NCBI GenBank assembly: GCA_023422635.1
Contig: JAFAGO010000027.1
Coordinates: 1 to 58,426, forward strand
Direction of reading: 5' to 3'
Origin: Bacteroidota bacterium
GTDB lineage: Bacteria > Bacteroidota > Bacteroidia > Flavobacteriales > Weeksellaceae
Length of the DNA stretch: 58,426 bases
The notes below the pieces were generated by a model that had not been told where the DNA came from, ran no database searches, and saw only the letters and a program-made list of their open reading frames with translations. Positions 41,390-49,624 of this stretch are shown here, piece by piece; position 1 is the first letter of the stretch; each line of letters begins with the position of its first letter. A program made the position numbers and the translations under genes.

Positions 41390-44300
41390 TTATTTCTCCG
41401 AAATAAAAACTTTCGTTCCTTGCGTGTGCGCATTCATTTGTGGTGCGTAATAATTTTGCAAACTTGTAATTCCATTACTGAAATTTCCGGCCGCATTACA
41501 CAAATAATCGTATTCGAAAACATATTTTCCTTTCGGCATATATTGAATATAAAAATTTGTAGAAGCATCTTTTGTGGATTGATAATATCCCAAATTATTT
41601 TTCCATTGATAACTTGAGATTACATCCACAGGTTCAAAACCTGCAGCACGCATATCTTTCAAATGAATGAATTCCATATTTCTATCGGTGTTCAAAATCA
41701 TACGAACGGTTACTTTATCGCCCACTTTTAATGGTGTTTCTGCAGAAATTTTTTGAAGCTGTTCTCCATTTTCGGTTTTAATTTTTTTGTACAATTCTTT
41801 CGTGATGGAAATGTAGGTTTCAGAAGATTTTATTTTATCCAAATCTTCGTAATACTGCCAGAACAATCCACCTTGCACAATTCCTGGACTATCTTTTTTA
41901 ATGGTAACTGTCGAAAGATTTTTATCTACAACACCAGAATTAATGGATTGCTTCACATAACCAGTAGCCTGCATTTGCGGAGCCAAAACTTTTCCTCCCC
42001 AAGAAATTTCCGCAATATCTGAAGCTGGAGTTGTCCAAGATTTTCCAGCATTTAAAATTGTGAAAATAACTTCCGCTGTACTTCTTGAAGTTCCCCAATT
42101 GTTAACTTCTTTTTGTGTAACAAGCCAAATTTTTAATTCTTCTATAAAATTTTCGTCGGCTGGAGTTAATTTTTCAAAAGCTTCCAAAGCACCAGCGTGA
42201 TTCACTGTTTTGGAAGAATACCAACCCCAATCGTTCAAGTTTTTCTTCCAATAAATCCCTTGCGTTTCTGTGTTTGTAGACGTTTCTTTTAAATACGTTA
42301 GCAGTTTTTTGGAAACATCTTTCAATCCGTATTCATCAAAAAGCATTGCTGCTCTATGCAATCCAAAAAACGTGAAATCATTGATATCGGCTTTCTTCGC
42401 TTTAGAAATAATTAGCGATTTCATTGTTGCTCCTTTTCCTTTTAACGGATAGGTTTTTTCCCAATAATGACGCGTATCCAAATAATCCAAAGCGTAATTG
42501 CTCCACACATTTTCCTTTTTCGGTTCGTAATATCTTCCCACCTCAGAATCAACATAATCAATGAGTTTTTTCACCATCAATTTTTGATCTTCAGATTGAT
42601 AATCAGAAAGATTTCCTTTCAACCACTCATTAATTTTTCCTAAATTTTTAAGAATGTACAGAGAGTTGTAATACGAACTTGGATATCCAGCATACCAACT
42701 AAATCCACCATCTGCATTCTGCAATTTCATTAACTCTGACCAATCTTGATTGATAGAATTTCGCATAGTATTGGCATCAAATAACCTCGCCAATTTCGCC
42801 ATTTGTTCGGTTTCGTTTTTCGATTCTAAAACCCAAGGTGTTTCATCGAGTAAAAGTTGTTTCAGTTCTTGATTTTTCTCAAGATTTGAAACTAATAAAC
42901 CTTTGGATTGATACTCATCGAAGACCGCTTTCATTCTTGGATTTGCTTTAAAAATTTCCGAAGCCAAAACATCCGCAAACCATTTATTGAAAACCACATC
43001 CGCAGAAAGATTCGTGTCGTCTTTCAAGCTCGGAAGCGCAAATAAAATCTCCCAAATCGGATTCGTAGTGAGTTCTAACGTATTGGAAACATTTGAAAGC
43101 GTTCTAGAATTGGCGCTTTTCAAAGCGTCTAAAGTGAACGTTTTGGTTTGACCTTCCTTCACGAAAATCGGAAGCGCATCTGTCACCAGCATTCTGTTTG
43201 GTAAAATCGGAATCGCTTTTTGTTCACCATCCGAATAATTTCCAGCTTTTGCAACAATTTTCACAACGATTGCTGAAACGTTGTTTGGAGTTTTCAGTTT
43301 CCAAGAAAGCACATCGTTTCCGTTTTCATTCAAACTAAAAGCTTGATTGATGTTGTAACCGGCAACTTGCGTAATATTACTCAATCCAAATTTTTCAGAA
43401 ATATCTTCGTTGGTAGCAGCATCTAATATTTGTAGTTGCGCTGATCCTGTCAATTTCTGATTTAATAAAGATGAAAGTTTCGATTGAATTACCAATTCAT
43501 CCCCTTCACGCAAGAATCTTGGATAGTTTGGTGTAATCGAAAATTCTTTTTGTGTAACCACTTCTTTCTGCAAAGTTGCGGATTTTGCATCTTTGGTGTG
43601 TCCTAAAAATAAGACTTTCCATTTGGTTAATGCTTCTGGAGAAGTAAATTCAAAAGAGACATTTCCTTCTTTATCCGTTAATAAATTGGGATAGAAAAAT
43701 GCGGTTTCGTTTAAGTTTTCTCGGACTTTTATATTGCTTAAATCTTCTGGAGCAGTATCAACTTTCGGAGCTTTTGCAGGTTCTGGTACTACGTTATCAG
43801 CAACTTCAACTGACGCAGAAACTTCCATTTTTTCCCGCTTAACTCCCATTGCAGTCACCACAACTTCATCTATTTCTTGACTTCTATTTGATTTATTATA
43901 AGCGCTTGAAGCGTATCCCCGAATTGCTACTTTATATTTATGCTCCATCACCAGTCCAATATCAAACCAATTAAAAGAAGGAATGGTAATATTTTTCCCT
44001 TGTAAATATTTCAATCTTTGACTATAATGTTCTTGTGCTAAATTTTCTCGAATCGCATAATTGGTAAAATAACTTGGAACTGAATAGAGTTTTCGCCAAT
44101 AATATGAATTGGAAGCAAACTGATCCAAAGACATATCGTACATATTGGCCAACAACTCAGCGTTAATCGCCTCTTTATTTTCACCCGAAATTTTTACGGT
44201 CCATTTTTCTTTTTGTCCGGGTTGCAATTTATCTCGAAACGTAATGGTTTCGATTTTCAATGGTTTTACTGAATCTTCCAAACCAATATTCACCGTTTGT

Positions 44301-47300
44301 GTTTGAATATCATTAAATGCAACCAACGCAAATTGCAACTGAATCATTGAAATTTTAGGATCGGAAGGCGCTGTACATTCATATTCTAAAACGCCATTTT
44401 TTAAGCTGTGTTCTGAAGTTTCCGTTTTCCCATTTCCATTTTGAAAATAGATGCGAACTTGCGCATTTGGAACGGCAGAATACACATATACTTTGGCTTT
44501 TTCACCTCTTTTTAGTTGATCATTTTTAGAAACAACAGTTAAAAATGGTTGATTTCCTTCCAGTTTTGCTTTGCTCCAAACATCAAAATATTGTTCAGTT
44601 TTTATGGTGTCTTTTCCTTCAATATTGAAAAGTTCCAGCTTGTATTTTCCTGGTGAAAGTTTTCCGAGGTCTAAGTTGGATGTTGGAAGTTGGGTGTTGG
44701 AAGTATCTGTAGATTCTTCACTTCTCTTCGCTGCGTTCTGAATGACAGTATTCTTAACTTCATTCAAAATAACAGAAGAAACTTTCCAATTTTTCACGTC
44801 ATCGTTTTTATCAAACTTATCGTGCGGAAATTTTTGCTCGAATTCTGTTTTTGAAATTTGAGGTAAATCTTGAATTTGATTTTCAAAATTATCTCTAAAA
44901 ATACGATTCGGAACTTCCAGTTTAGACAATTTTGCCGTGTAGGATTTTGCTAAATTTTGATCGTTGTAATTTTTTATTTCAACATTGAGCTTGATATTTT
45001 CATCCGAAAAAGCGTCCGAAACATCATCAACTTTAATATAGTGCGAAACGGAAGCGACGCGAATATTCGTTTCATCGGATTGTGTTTCACCATTAATATC
45101 CGTAACGGAAGCGTTTATTTCATAATTATCAATCTGAATTCCTTCTAAAGACTCGTCTTTTTCTAATTTTACATCAATCGTAAATTCACCTTTTTCGTTG
45201 GTCGTAACGCTTCCAAGAATTGAATTTTCGTTGTCATCATTTTGTGGATACCACCAGAAATATTTCCAGCGAATGTTTTTCTTTTTAATTTCATAATTTA
45301 CGGTTGCATCACTTAAAGCAACACCAGAAAACATCATCGCTTTTCCTTTTACAGCAATGGTTTGTCCGTATTTATATTCCCCTTCTACAGGATCGAAACT
45401 CACTTCAAATTTTGGTCTTTTGTATTCTTCAACCTTAAAATTTTTGTATCCGTTTTGGCTTCCATCTTGAATTTGAAGTGCAAAATTTCCATTCAATTTT
45501 CCGGAAGGCAGCGTAAAACTTCCATGATAAGAACCAAAATCATTGGTCGTAAATTTTTGTTTGGAAATTTCTTCAGCATTGGCATCTATCAATTTTATTT
45601 CTTGAGAAATTCCAGAATTTACAGCTTCTTTTTCTCCTTTTAAAATGGTATTGATGACTTTAAAATAAACGATTTGCCCAGGTCTGTAAATTCCTCGATC
45701 CAAAAATATTTGAACTTGACGAACATCTTTTTTCGGACTATTATCTCTGTAGTAATCTCTTCCCGAAGTTTCAAATAAAGTGTATTGATTTTCTTCTATT
45801 TTAATTAAATAATTTCGGTAATAGGAATTCTTATCATCCGTTGGAAAACTGAAAACACCTTTCGAATTTGGCGAAATGGTTTGATTCAAAATTCCAGAAT
45901 TGCGATTGTATTCAAATATTTCTAAAGAAGAATTTTTGACTGTTTTTCCTGTTTCGGAATCTGTAATTGTAAACGTCACATCACCTTTTCCGTCATTATT
46001 TTTAACTTGAAAAACAGCTTTTCTATCCGAAACGATGAAATGAAACGTATCCTGAATTTCTCCTTTCACCACATATTCTGCCATATAAATTCCAGCAGGA
46101 AGCGGTTTCATTTCTACGGAAGTTTTATATGTTTTATAATCCAAAGGATTTTGAATACTGAACTGATCTTTCCTCACCAAAGATTTTTTGACGGAAGAAA
46201 ATTTATATTTCCATTGATCTCCCAAATAATTCACAAAACCTTTGATATCACTTTTTACTTCGTAAATATTAATTGAAAACTGATCCACGTTCTTATGTTC
46301 TGCTACCAAATGAATCGGCTTGTTGCTTTGCGTTTGCGTTTCGTAATGCAAAACTAAGCTGGAACTTTTTATGGTATTTTCAATATTGGAAACATTATTT
46401 TGAAATTCCGATTTGGGATAGATTTGATGTGCTTTTTCTGCCCAAGTCAACGCTTTTAAATTCTCTCGTTTTTCCTGAAGAAGACTCATTATGTCCGCTA
46501 TAATTTTGACTTTATAATCTCCATCAACATTAGAATTTTCTACTAATTTCTGTAGCTGCTCAACCTGATCTTTGCAGTTGGAAAACGAACAATTATAATT
46601 GATTTTTTCCTGAGAAAAATACAATTTCGGATTTCCGGTATTGGCTTGAATTAATGCATCATAATTGGAAATAATTTTCGGATGATTGGCTTTCAATTCA
46701 TTAGGTGTGAAAAGATCTTCATCTTCCAAAAAATCATTTTTTCCATTTAAATACCAATCCAAAAGAGTAGGAAAATAATCCAAATCCTGATTTTGATCGA
46801 AAATATCTTTGTAATGTTTTAATGGAATTAATTTTAATTCTGCTGATTTTTTATCTAATTCTTCGAAATGTTTTTCCAAATAATCTTTGAAATCCAGCTT
46901 CGTCCAAGTTTCAATTTTAGAAATATCGGAATTTAACAATCCAGTTCTTTGGTTAATTTCCCAAGATTCTTGGTTGTAATAATCCATAAAAAACTCGGAT
47001 TTCAAGACTTGAAAAAGCAACAAATCATTTCCTTTCAATTCTTTTTCTACATTTTGAATTTTGGCGAAAGCTTGGGAAGTAGCATCATTTTGGGTATCAT
47101 CTTCCGTTTCTAGCGCAATACTAATTTCTGCTTTTAGCGATTTGATGAGTTGTACTGCATTTTTATCTTTCATGGCTTGTTTCTGAATTTCTTGAATTAG
47201 GGGAAGATTGGACTTATATTTTCCTTCCTTCACATTTTGAGTAACTAATTTCCATTGCTGATCGTAATAATTTTGACCAAACAAAGTCGAGCAAAATGCA

Positions 47301-47341
47301 ACGAAAATCGTGATCGCGAGGATTGATAAAATTTTCTTCAT
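41390..47341 (-). CDS. Large alpha-2-macroglobulin family protein (MG2/A2M domains)
   Basis: A secreted, probably envelope-anchored macroglobulin of 1983 residues, thought in this family to trap proteases or support the surface. ATG 47341 starts a signal peptide ending STLFGQ. Helical N-terminal third (to about 330), then MG domains (GIYRPGQIVYFKV, the MG2 hallmark), the A2M region (TEAFFYPNLLTDKEGNVSFEFTSPEALTKWKVLFLGHT pattern), an alpha/alpha toroid (NADGGFSWYAGYPSSYY) and a C-terminal receptor-like domain. The CxEQ thioester is not present where expected. Two oddities: a TonB-plug-like motif (EIDEVVVTAMGVKREKM) and an in-frame copy of an intergenic repeat (about 44675-44775). Confidence 0.92.
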   Translation of the reverse strand: MKKILSILAITIFVAFCSTLFGQNYYDQQWKLVTQNVKEGKYKSNLPLIQEIQKQAMKDKNAVQLIKSLKAEISIALETEDDTQNDATSQAFAKIQNVEKELKGNDLLLFQVLKSEFFMDYYNQESWEINQRTGLLNSDISKIETWTKLDFKDYLEKHFEELDKKSAELKLIPLKHYKDIFDQNQDLDYFPTLLDWYLNGKNDFLEDEDLFTPNELKANHPKIISNYDALIQANTGNPKLYFSQEKINYNCSFSNCKDQVEQLQKLVENSNVDGDYKVKIIADIMSLLQEKRENLKALTWAEKAHQIYPKSEFQNNVSNIENTIKSSSLVLHYETQTQSNKPIHLVAEHKNVDQFSINIYEVKSDIKGFVNYLGDQWKYKFSSVKKSLVRKDQFSIQNPLDYKTYKTSVEMKPLPAGIYMAEYVVKGEIQDTFHFIVSDRKAVFQVKNNDGKGDVTFTITDSETGKTVKNSSLEIFEYNRNSGILNQTISPNSKGVFSFPTDDKNSYYRNYLIKIEENQYTLFETSGRDYYRDNSPKKDVRQVQIFLDRGIYRPGQIVYFKVINTILKGEKEAVNSGISQEIKLIDANAEEISKQKFTTNDFGSYHGSFTLPSGKLNGNFALQIQDGSQNGYKNFKVEEYKRPKFEVSFDPVEGEYKYGQTIAVKGKAMMFSGVALSDATVNYEIKKKNIRWKYFWWYPQNDDNENSILGSVTTNEKGEFTIDVKLEKDESLEGIQIDNYEINASVTDINGETQSDETNIRVASVSHYIKVDDVSDAFSDENIKLNVEIKNYNDQNLAKSYTAKLSKLEVPNRIFRDNFENQIQDLPQISKTEFEQKFPHDKFDKNDDVKNWKVSSVILNEVKNTVIQNAAKRSEESTDTSNTQLPTSNLDLGKLSPGKYKLELFNIEGKDTIKTEQYFDVWSKAKLEGNQPFLTVVSKNDQLKRGEKAKVYVYSAVPNAQVRIYFQNGNGKTETSEHSLKNGVLEYECTAPSDPKISMIQLQFALVAFNDIQTQTVNIGLEDSVKPLKIETITFRDKLQPGQKEKWTVKISGENKEAINAELLANMYDMSLDQFASNSYYWRKLYSVPSYFTNYAIRENLAQEHYSQRLKYLQGKNITIPSFNWFDIGLVMEHKYKVAIRGYASSAYNKSNRSQEIDEVVVTAMGVKREKMEVSASVEVADNVVPEPAKAPKVDTAPEDLSNIKVRENLNETAFFYPNLLTDKEGNVSFEFTSPEALTKWKVLFLGHTKDAKSATLQKEVVTQKEFSITPNYPRFLREGDELVIQSKLSSLLNQKLTGSAQLQILDAATNEDISEKFGLSNITQVAGYNINQAFSLNENGNDVLSWKLKTPNNVSAIVVKIVAKAGNYSDGEQKAIPILPNRMLVTDALPIFVKEGQTKTFTLDALKSANSRTLSNVSNTLELTTNPIWEILFALPSLKDDTNLSADVVFNKWFADVLASEIFKANPRMKAVFDEYQSKGLLVSNLEKNQELKQLLLDETPWVLESKNETEQMAKLARLFDANTMRNSINQDWSELMKLQNADGGFSWYAGYPSSYYNSLYILKNLGKINEWLKGNLSDYQSEDQKLMVKKLIDYVDSEVGRYYEPKKENVWSNYALDYLDTRHYWEKTYPLKGKGATMKSLIISKAKKADINDFTFFGLHRAAMLFDEYGLKDVSKKLLTYLKETSTNTETQGIYWKKNLNDWGWYSSKTVNHAGALEAFEKLTPADENFIEELKIWLVTQKEVNNWGTSRSTAEVIFTILNAGKSWTTPASDIAEISWGGKVLAPQMQATGYVKQSINSGVVDKNLSTVTIKKDSPGIVQGGLFWQYYEDLDKIKSSETYISITKELYKKIKTENGEQLQKISAETPLKVGDKVTVRMILNTDRNMEFIHLKDMRAAGFEPVDVISSYQWKNNLGYYQSTKDASTNFYIQYMPKGKYVFEYDYLCNAAGNFSNGITSLQNYYAPQMNAHTQGTKVFISEK
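44675..44775 (-). repeat. Intergenic-type repeat inserted in frame in the macroglobulin gene
   Basis: On the coding strand, two units of the type GTCATTCAGAACGCAGCGAAG (as VILNEVKN and VIQNAAKRSEES) are followed by a short tandem of CAACTTCCAACATC-like sequence (QLPTSN). Both sequence types are typical of non-coding repeats in Bacteroidota. The frame is kept throughout. Confidence 0.65.
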
Positions 47342-47401
47342 AAAATATTTTTTACTTTCAAAACACAAAAATGTATCTGATTTTACAACGTGCAAATTCA
47401 C

Positions 47402-47409
47402 TACTTTTG
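47402..47409 (+). promoter_or_regulatory. -7 promoter element for the UbiA-like/recF operon
   Basis: TACTTTTG matches TAnnTTTG, 41 bp before the ATG at 47451. No good -33 element was seen. Confidence 0.45.
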
Positions 47410-47450
47410 TGCAGCGCTTTTAGGTTTAAAAGCCACATAAAGCTCTAAGA

Positions 47451-48206
47451 ATGCCAGTTTTAAAGATACTAAAAAAAACAATTGTCGACAGCCAAATTTA
47501 TGTCTCCTTGATGGGAACTTTATTGGCCGTATTTTTCCTGAATAAACAAAATGCATTCCGTTTTCCGACCGTTGCGCTAATTTTCACCACGTATTTCTGC
47601 GGCTATTTGTATACAAAATACCAGCATTCAAAATACTTTTTTCGAATTTTAATCCTGAATGCTTTAGCAGGTATTGTTTGCGTGTTTTTCATTATTCACA
47701 ATCATCACCTATCGAGGTTGTACAGATGGGGAATTATTGTTATTCTTGGACTGTTATACAACAGTTTTTTCCTTGAAAAATTTATTCGAAAAATTCCTTT
47801 GGTAAAAGTATTTTATGTGGGTTTTGTTTGGGCTTTAATGAATTCTTGGTTGAGTTTCCACGAATTAAAAATTCCCATTTTCATCATTACTTTTTTATTG
47901 GTGACAGCATTGGTTTTACCTTTCGATATTCGGGACATGAAAAGCGATTCCATTATTACTTTTCCGAAATTAATTGGCGTTCAAAACACCAAATATCTCA
48001 GTTACATTTTAATTACGCTCTCGTGTGTTTTTTCAATTTATTATCTCGATTCAACCGCAGCTATTGCGTTCTATTGCGCTACCTGCATTAGTTTTGTTTT
48101 AATTTATTTTTCGTCAACAAATAAAAGCGACGCCTACTTTTCCTTTGGGATAGAAACGTGCAGCGGACTTCCGTTTTTGTTTCTGATTTTATTGAAGTAT
48201 TTTTGA
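47451..48206 (+). CDS. UbiA-like membrane prenyltransferase homologue
   Basis: The 251-residue polytopic protein has about seven to eight hydrophobic segments and keeps the second Asp-rich motif of UbiA enzymes, PFDIRDMKSDSIITFPKLIG, which is followed by the usual TKYLSY. The first motif (NDxxDxxxD) is not seen in the early loop, so catalytic activity is uncertain. Its stop lies 3 bp before recF, so they are probably co-transcribed. Classic UbiA members prenylate quinone precursors or make haem O; no such gene is nearby. Confidence 0.75.
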   Translation: MPVLKILKKTIVDSQIYVSLMGTLLAVFFLNKQNAFRFPTVALIFTTYFCGYLYTKYQHSKYFFRILILNALAGIVCVFFIIHNHHLSRLYRWGIIVILGLLYNSFFLEKFIRKIPLVKVFYVGFVWALMNSWLSFHELKIPIFIITFLLVTALVLPFDIRDMKSDSIITFPKLIGVQNTKYLSYILITLSCVFSIYYLDSTAAIAFYCATCISFVLIYFSSTNKSDAYFSFGIETCSGLPFLFLILLKYF

Positions 48207-48209
48207 CAA

Positions 48210-49289
48210 ATGATTATCCGAAAACTTACGCTGCTTAATTTTAAAAATCATACCGAACAGAGATTCGATTTTTCACCGCAAATCAATTGCTTTGTGGGCA
48301 ACAATGGCGTGGGAAAAACCAATATTTTAGATGCGCTGCATTACATTTCGGTAGGCAAAAGTTTTTTAGGAAATTCCGATATCTTTAATATTAAAAATGG
48401 TGGAGATTTTTTTACCATCGAAGCAGAAATTGAAGGCGATGAAAAAACCGATATCATAAAAATTCAACAACCCAAAGAAGCTAAAAAACTCATTAAGAAG
48501 AACGAAAAAACGTACGATCGAATGGCGGATCATATTGGCTTTCTGCCAAGTGTAATGATTTCTCCGTACGATTCCAACTTGATTTCGGATTCGGGAGACA
48601 GCCGCAGAAGATTTTTGGATGCCATGATTTCTCAAACCGATTCCGAATATCTTTTTGATTTAATTCAGTATCAAAAAACCATTCAACAACGAAATGCACT
48701 TTTAAAATATTTTGCTAAAAACAGAACTTTCGATTTGGATTCCTTGGAAATTTACAGCGAACCGATTTCCAAATTCGGAACAAAAATTTTTGAAAAAAGA
48801 AAAGATTTCGTAGAAAAATTAAGTCCGATTGTACAACATTATTACGAGATTATTTCGGGAGCAAAAGAAAAAATAACCATTACTTACCAATCTCATTTAA
48901 AGGAAGATCAACTTTTACATTTATTAAAAACAAACCTCGATAAAGATCGACAGTTAACTTATACTTCCAAAGGAATTCATAAAGATGATTTGATATTTGA
49001 AATGAATGATTCTTTAATAAAAAAAATAGGATCTCAAGGCCAACAAAAATCCTTTTTAATTGCATTAAAGCTCGCACAAATAAACCGCATTAAAACCAGA
49101 ACGGGAAAATCGCCCATCTTGCTTCTAGACGATATTTTCGATAAGTTGGACGACACGCGGGTTTCGCAATTAATTGAATTGGTGAATAAAGAAAATTTCG
49201 GACAAATATTTATTACCGACACGCATAAACAGCGCACAGAAAGCGTAGTAAAACGGATTGACGAAGAAAGTAAAATTTTTGAAATTTAA
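48210..49289 (+). CDS. recF: DNA replication and repair protein RecF
   Basis: SMC-like ATPase that loads RecA at gaps together with RecO and RecR. The 359-residue product has the expected start LTLLNFKNHTEQRFDFSPQIN, Walker A GNNGVGKTNILDALHYISVGKSF, the RecF-typical ISPYDSNLISDSGDSRRRFLD, the signature GSQGQQKSFLIALKLAQ and Walker B SPILLLDDIFDKLDDTR. It follows the UbiA-like gene by 3 bp and is followed 12 bp later by a DUF721 gene, a common pairing in Bacteroidota. Confidence 0.97.
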   Translation: MIIRKLTLLNFKNHTEQRFDFSPQINCFVGNNGVGKTNILDALHYISVGKSFLGNSDIFNIKNGGDFFTIEAEIEGDEKTDIIKIQQPKEAKKLIKKNEKTYDRMADHIGFLPSVMISPYDSNLISDSGDSRRRFLDAMISQTDSEYLFDLIQYQKTIQQRNALLKYFAKNRTFDLDSLEIYSEPISKFGTKIFEKRKDFVEKLSPIVQHYYEIISGAKEKITITYQSHLKEDQLLHLLKTNLDKDRQLTYTSKGIHKDDLIFEMNDSLIKKIGSQGQQKSFLIALKLAQINRIKTRTGKSPILLLDDIFDKLDDTRVSQLIELVNKENFGQIFITDTHKQRTESVVKRIDEESKIFEI

Positions 49290-49301
49290 ATTAAACACAT
49301 T

Positions 49302-49601
49302 TTGGCTTTGAAGAAAAAAAAACGAGAATTTAAAAGTTCAGAATTGGTACAATCGTTCGCGAAAATCTATGGTTTCGAGCACAAACTTTTGGCTTGGGAT
49401 GTACGCGATTATCTTGAAAATTATCTAGACGAAAGCCTTTTCAACGAGATTAAAAGTGTGGATTTAAAAGAAAAAGTTTTGATTATTAAAATTGATTCGC
49501 CTTTACTGAAAAACGATTTCAGGATGCGTAAAAGCTTTTTCCTTCAAAAATTTAAGGATGAATTTGGAAGCGAAAAATTTCTAGATTTAATGATTTTGTA
49601 A
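49302..49601 (+). CDS. DUF721/DciA-like protein
   Basis: The 99-residue protein fits DUF721, the family that includes DciA, the loader of replicative helicase in bacteria without DnaC. It has the pattern SSELVQSFAKIYGFEHKLLAWDVRDYLENYL, LKEKVLIIKIDSPLLKNDFRMRKSFFLQKF. The start is a TTG at 49302; no ATG or GTG is available in frame, and the second TTG at 49308 is an alternative. It lies 12 bp after recF, consistent with co-transcription. Confidence 0.82.
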   Translation: MALKKKKREFKSSELVQSFAKIYGFEHKLLAWDVRDYLENYLDESLFNEIKSVDLKEKVLIIKIDSPLLKNDFRMRKSFFLQKFKDEFGSEKFLDLMIL

Positions 49602-49624
49602 GGATTTACAAGCTTTTTATTAAT

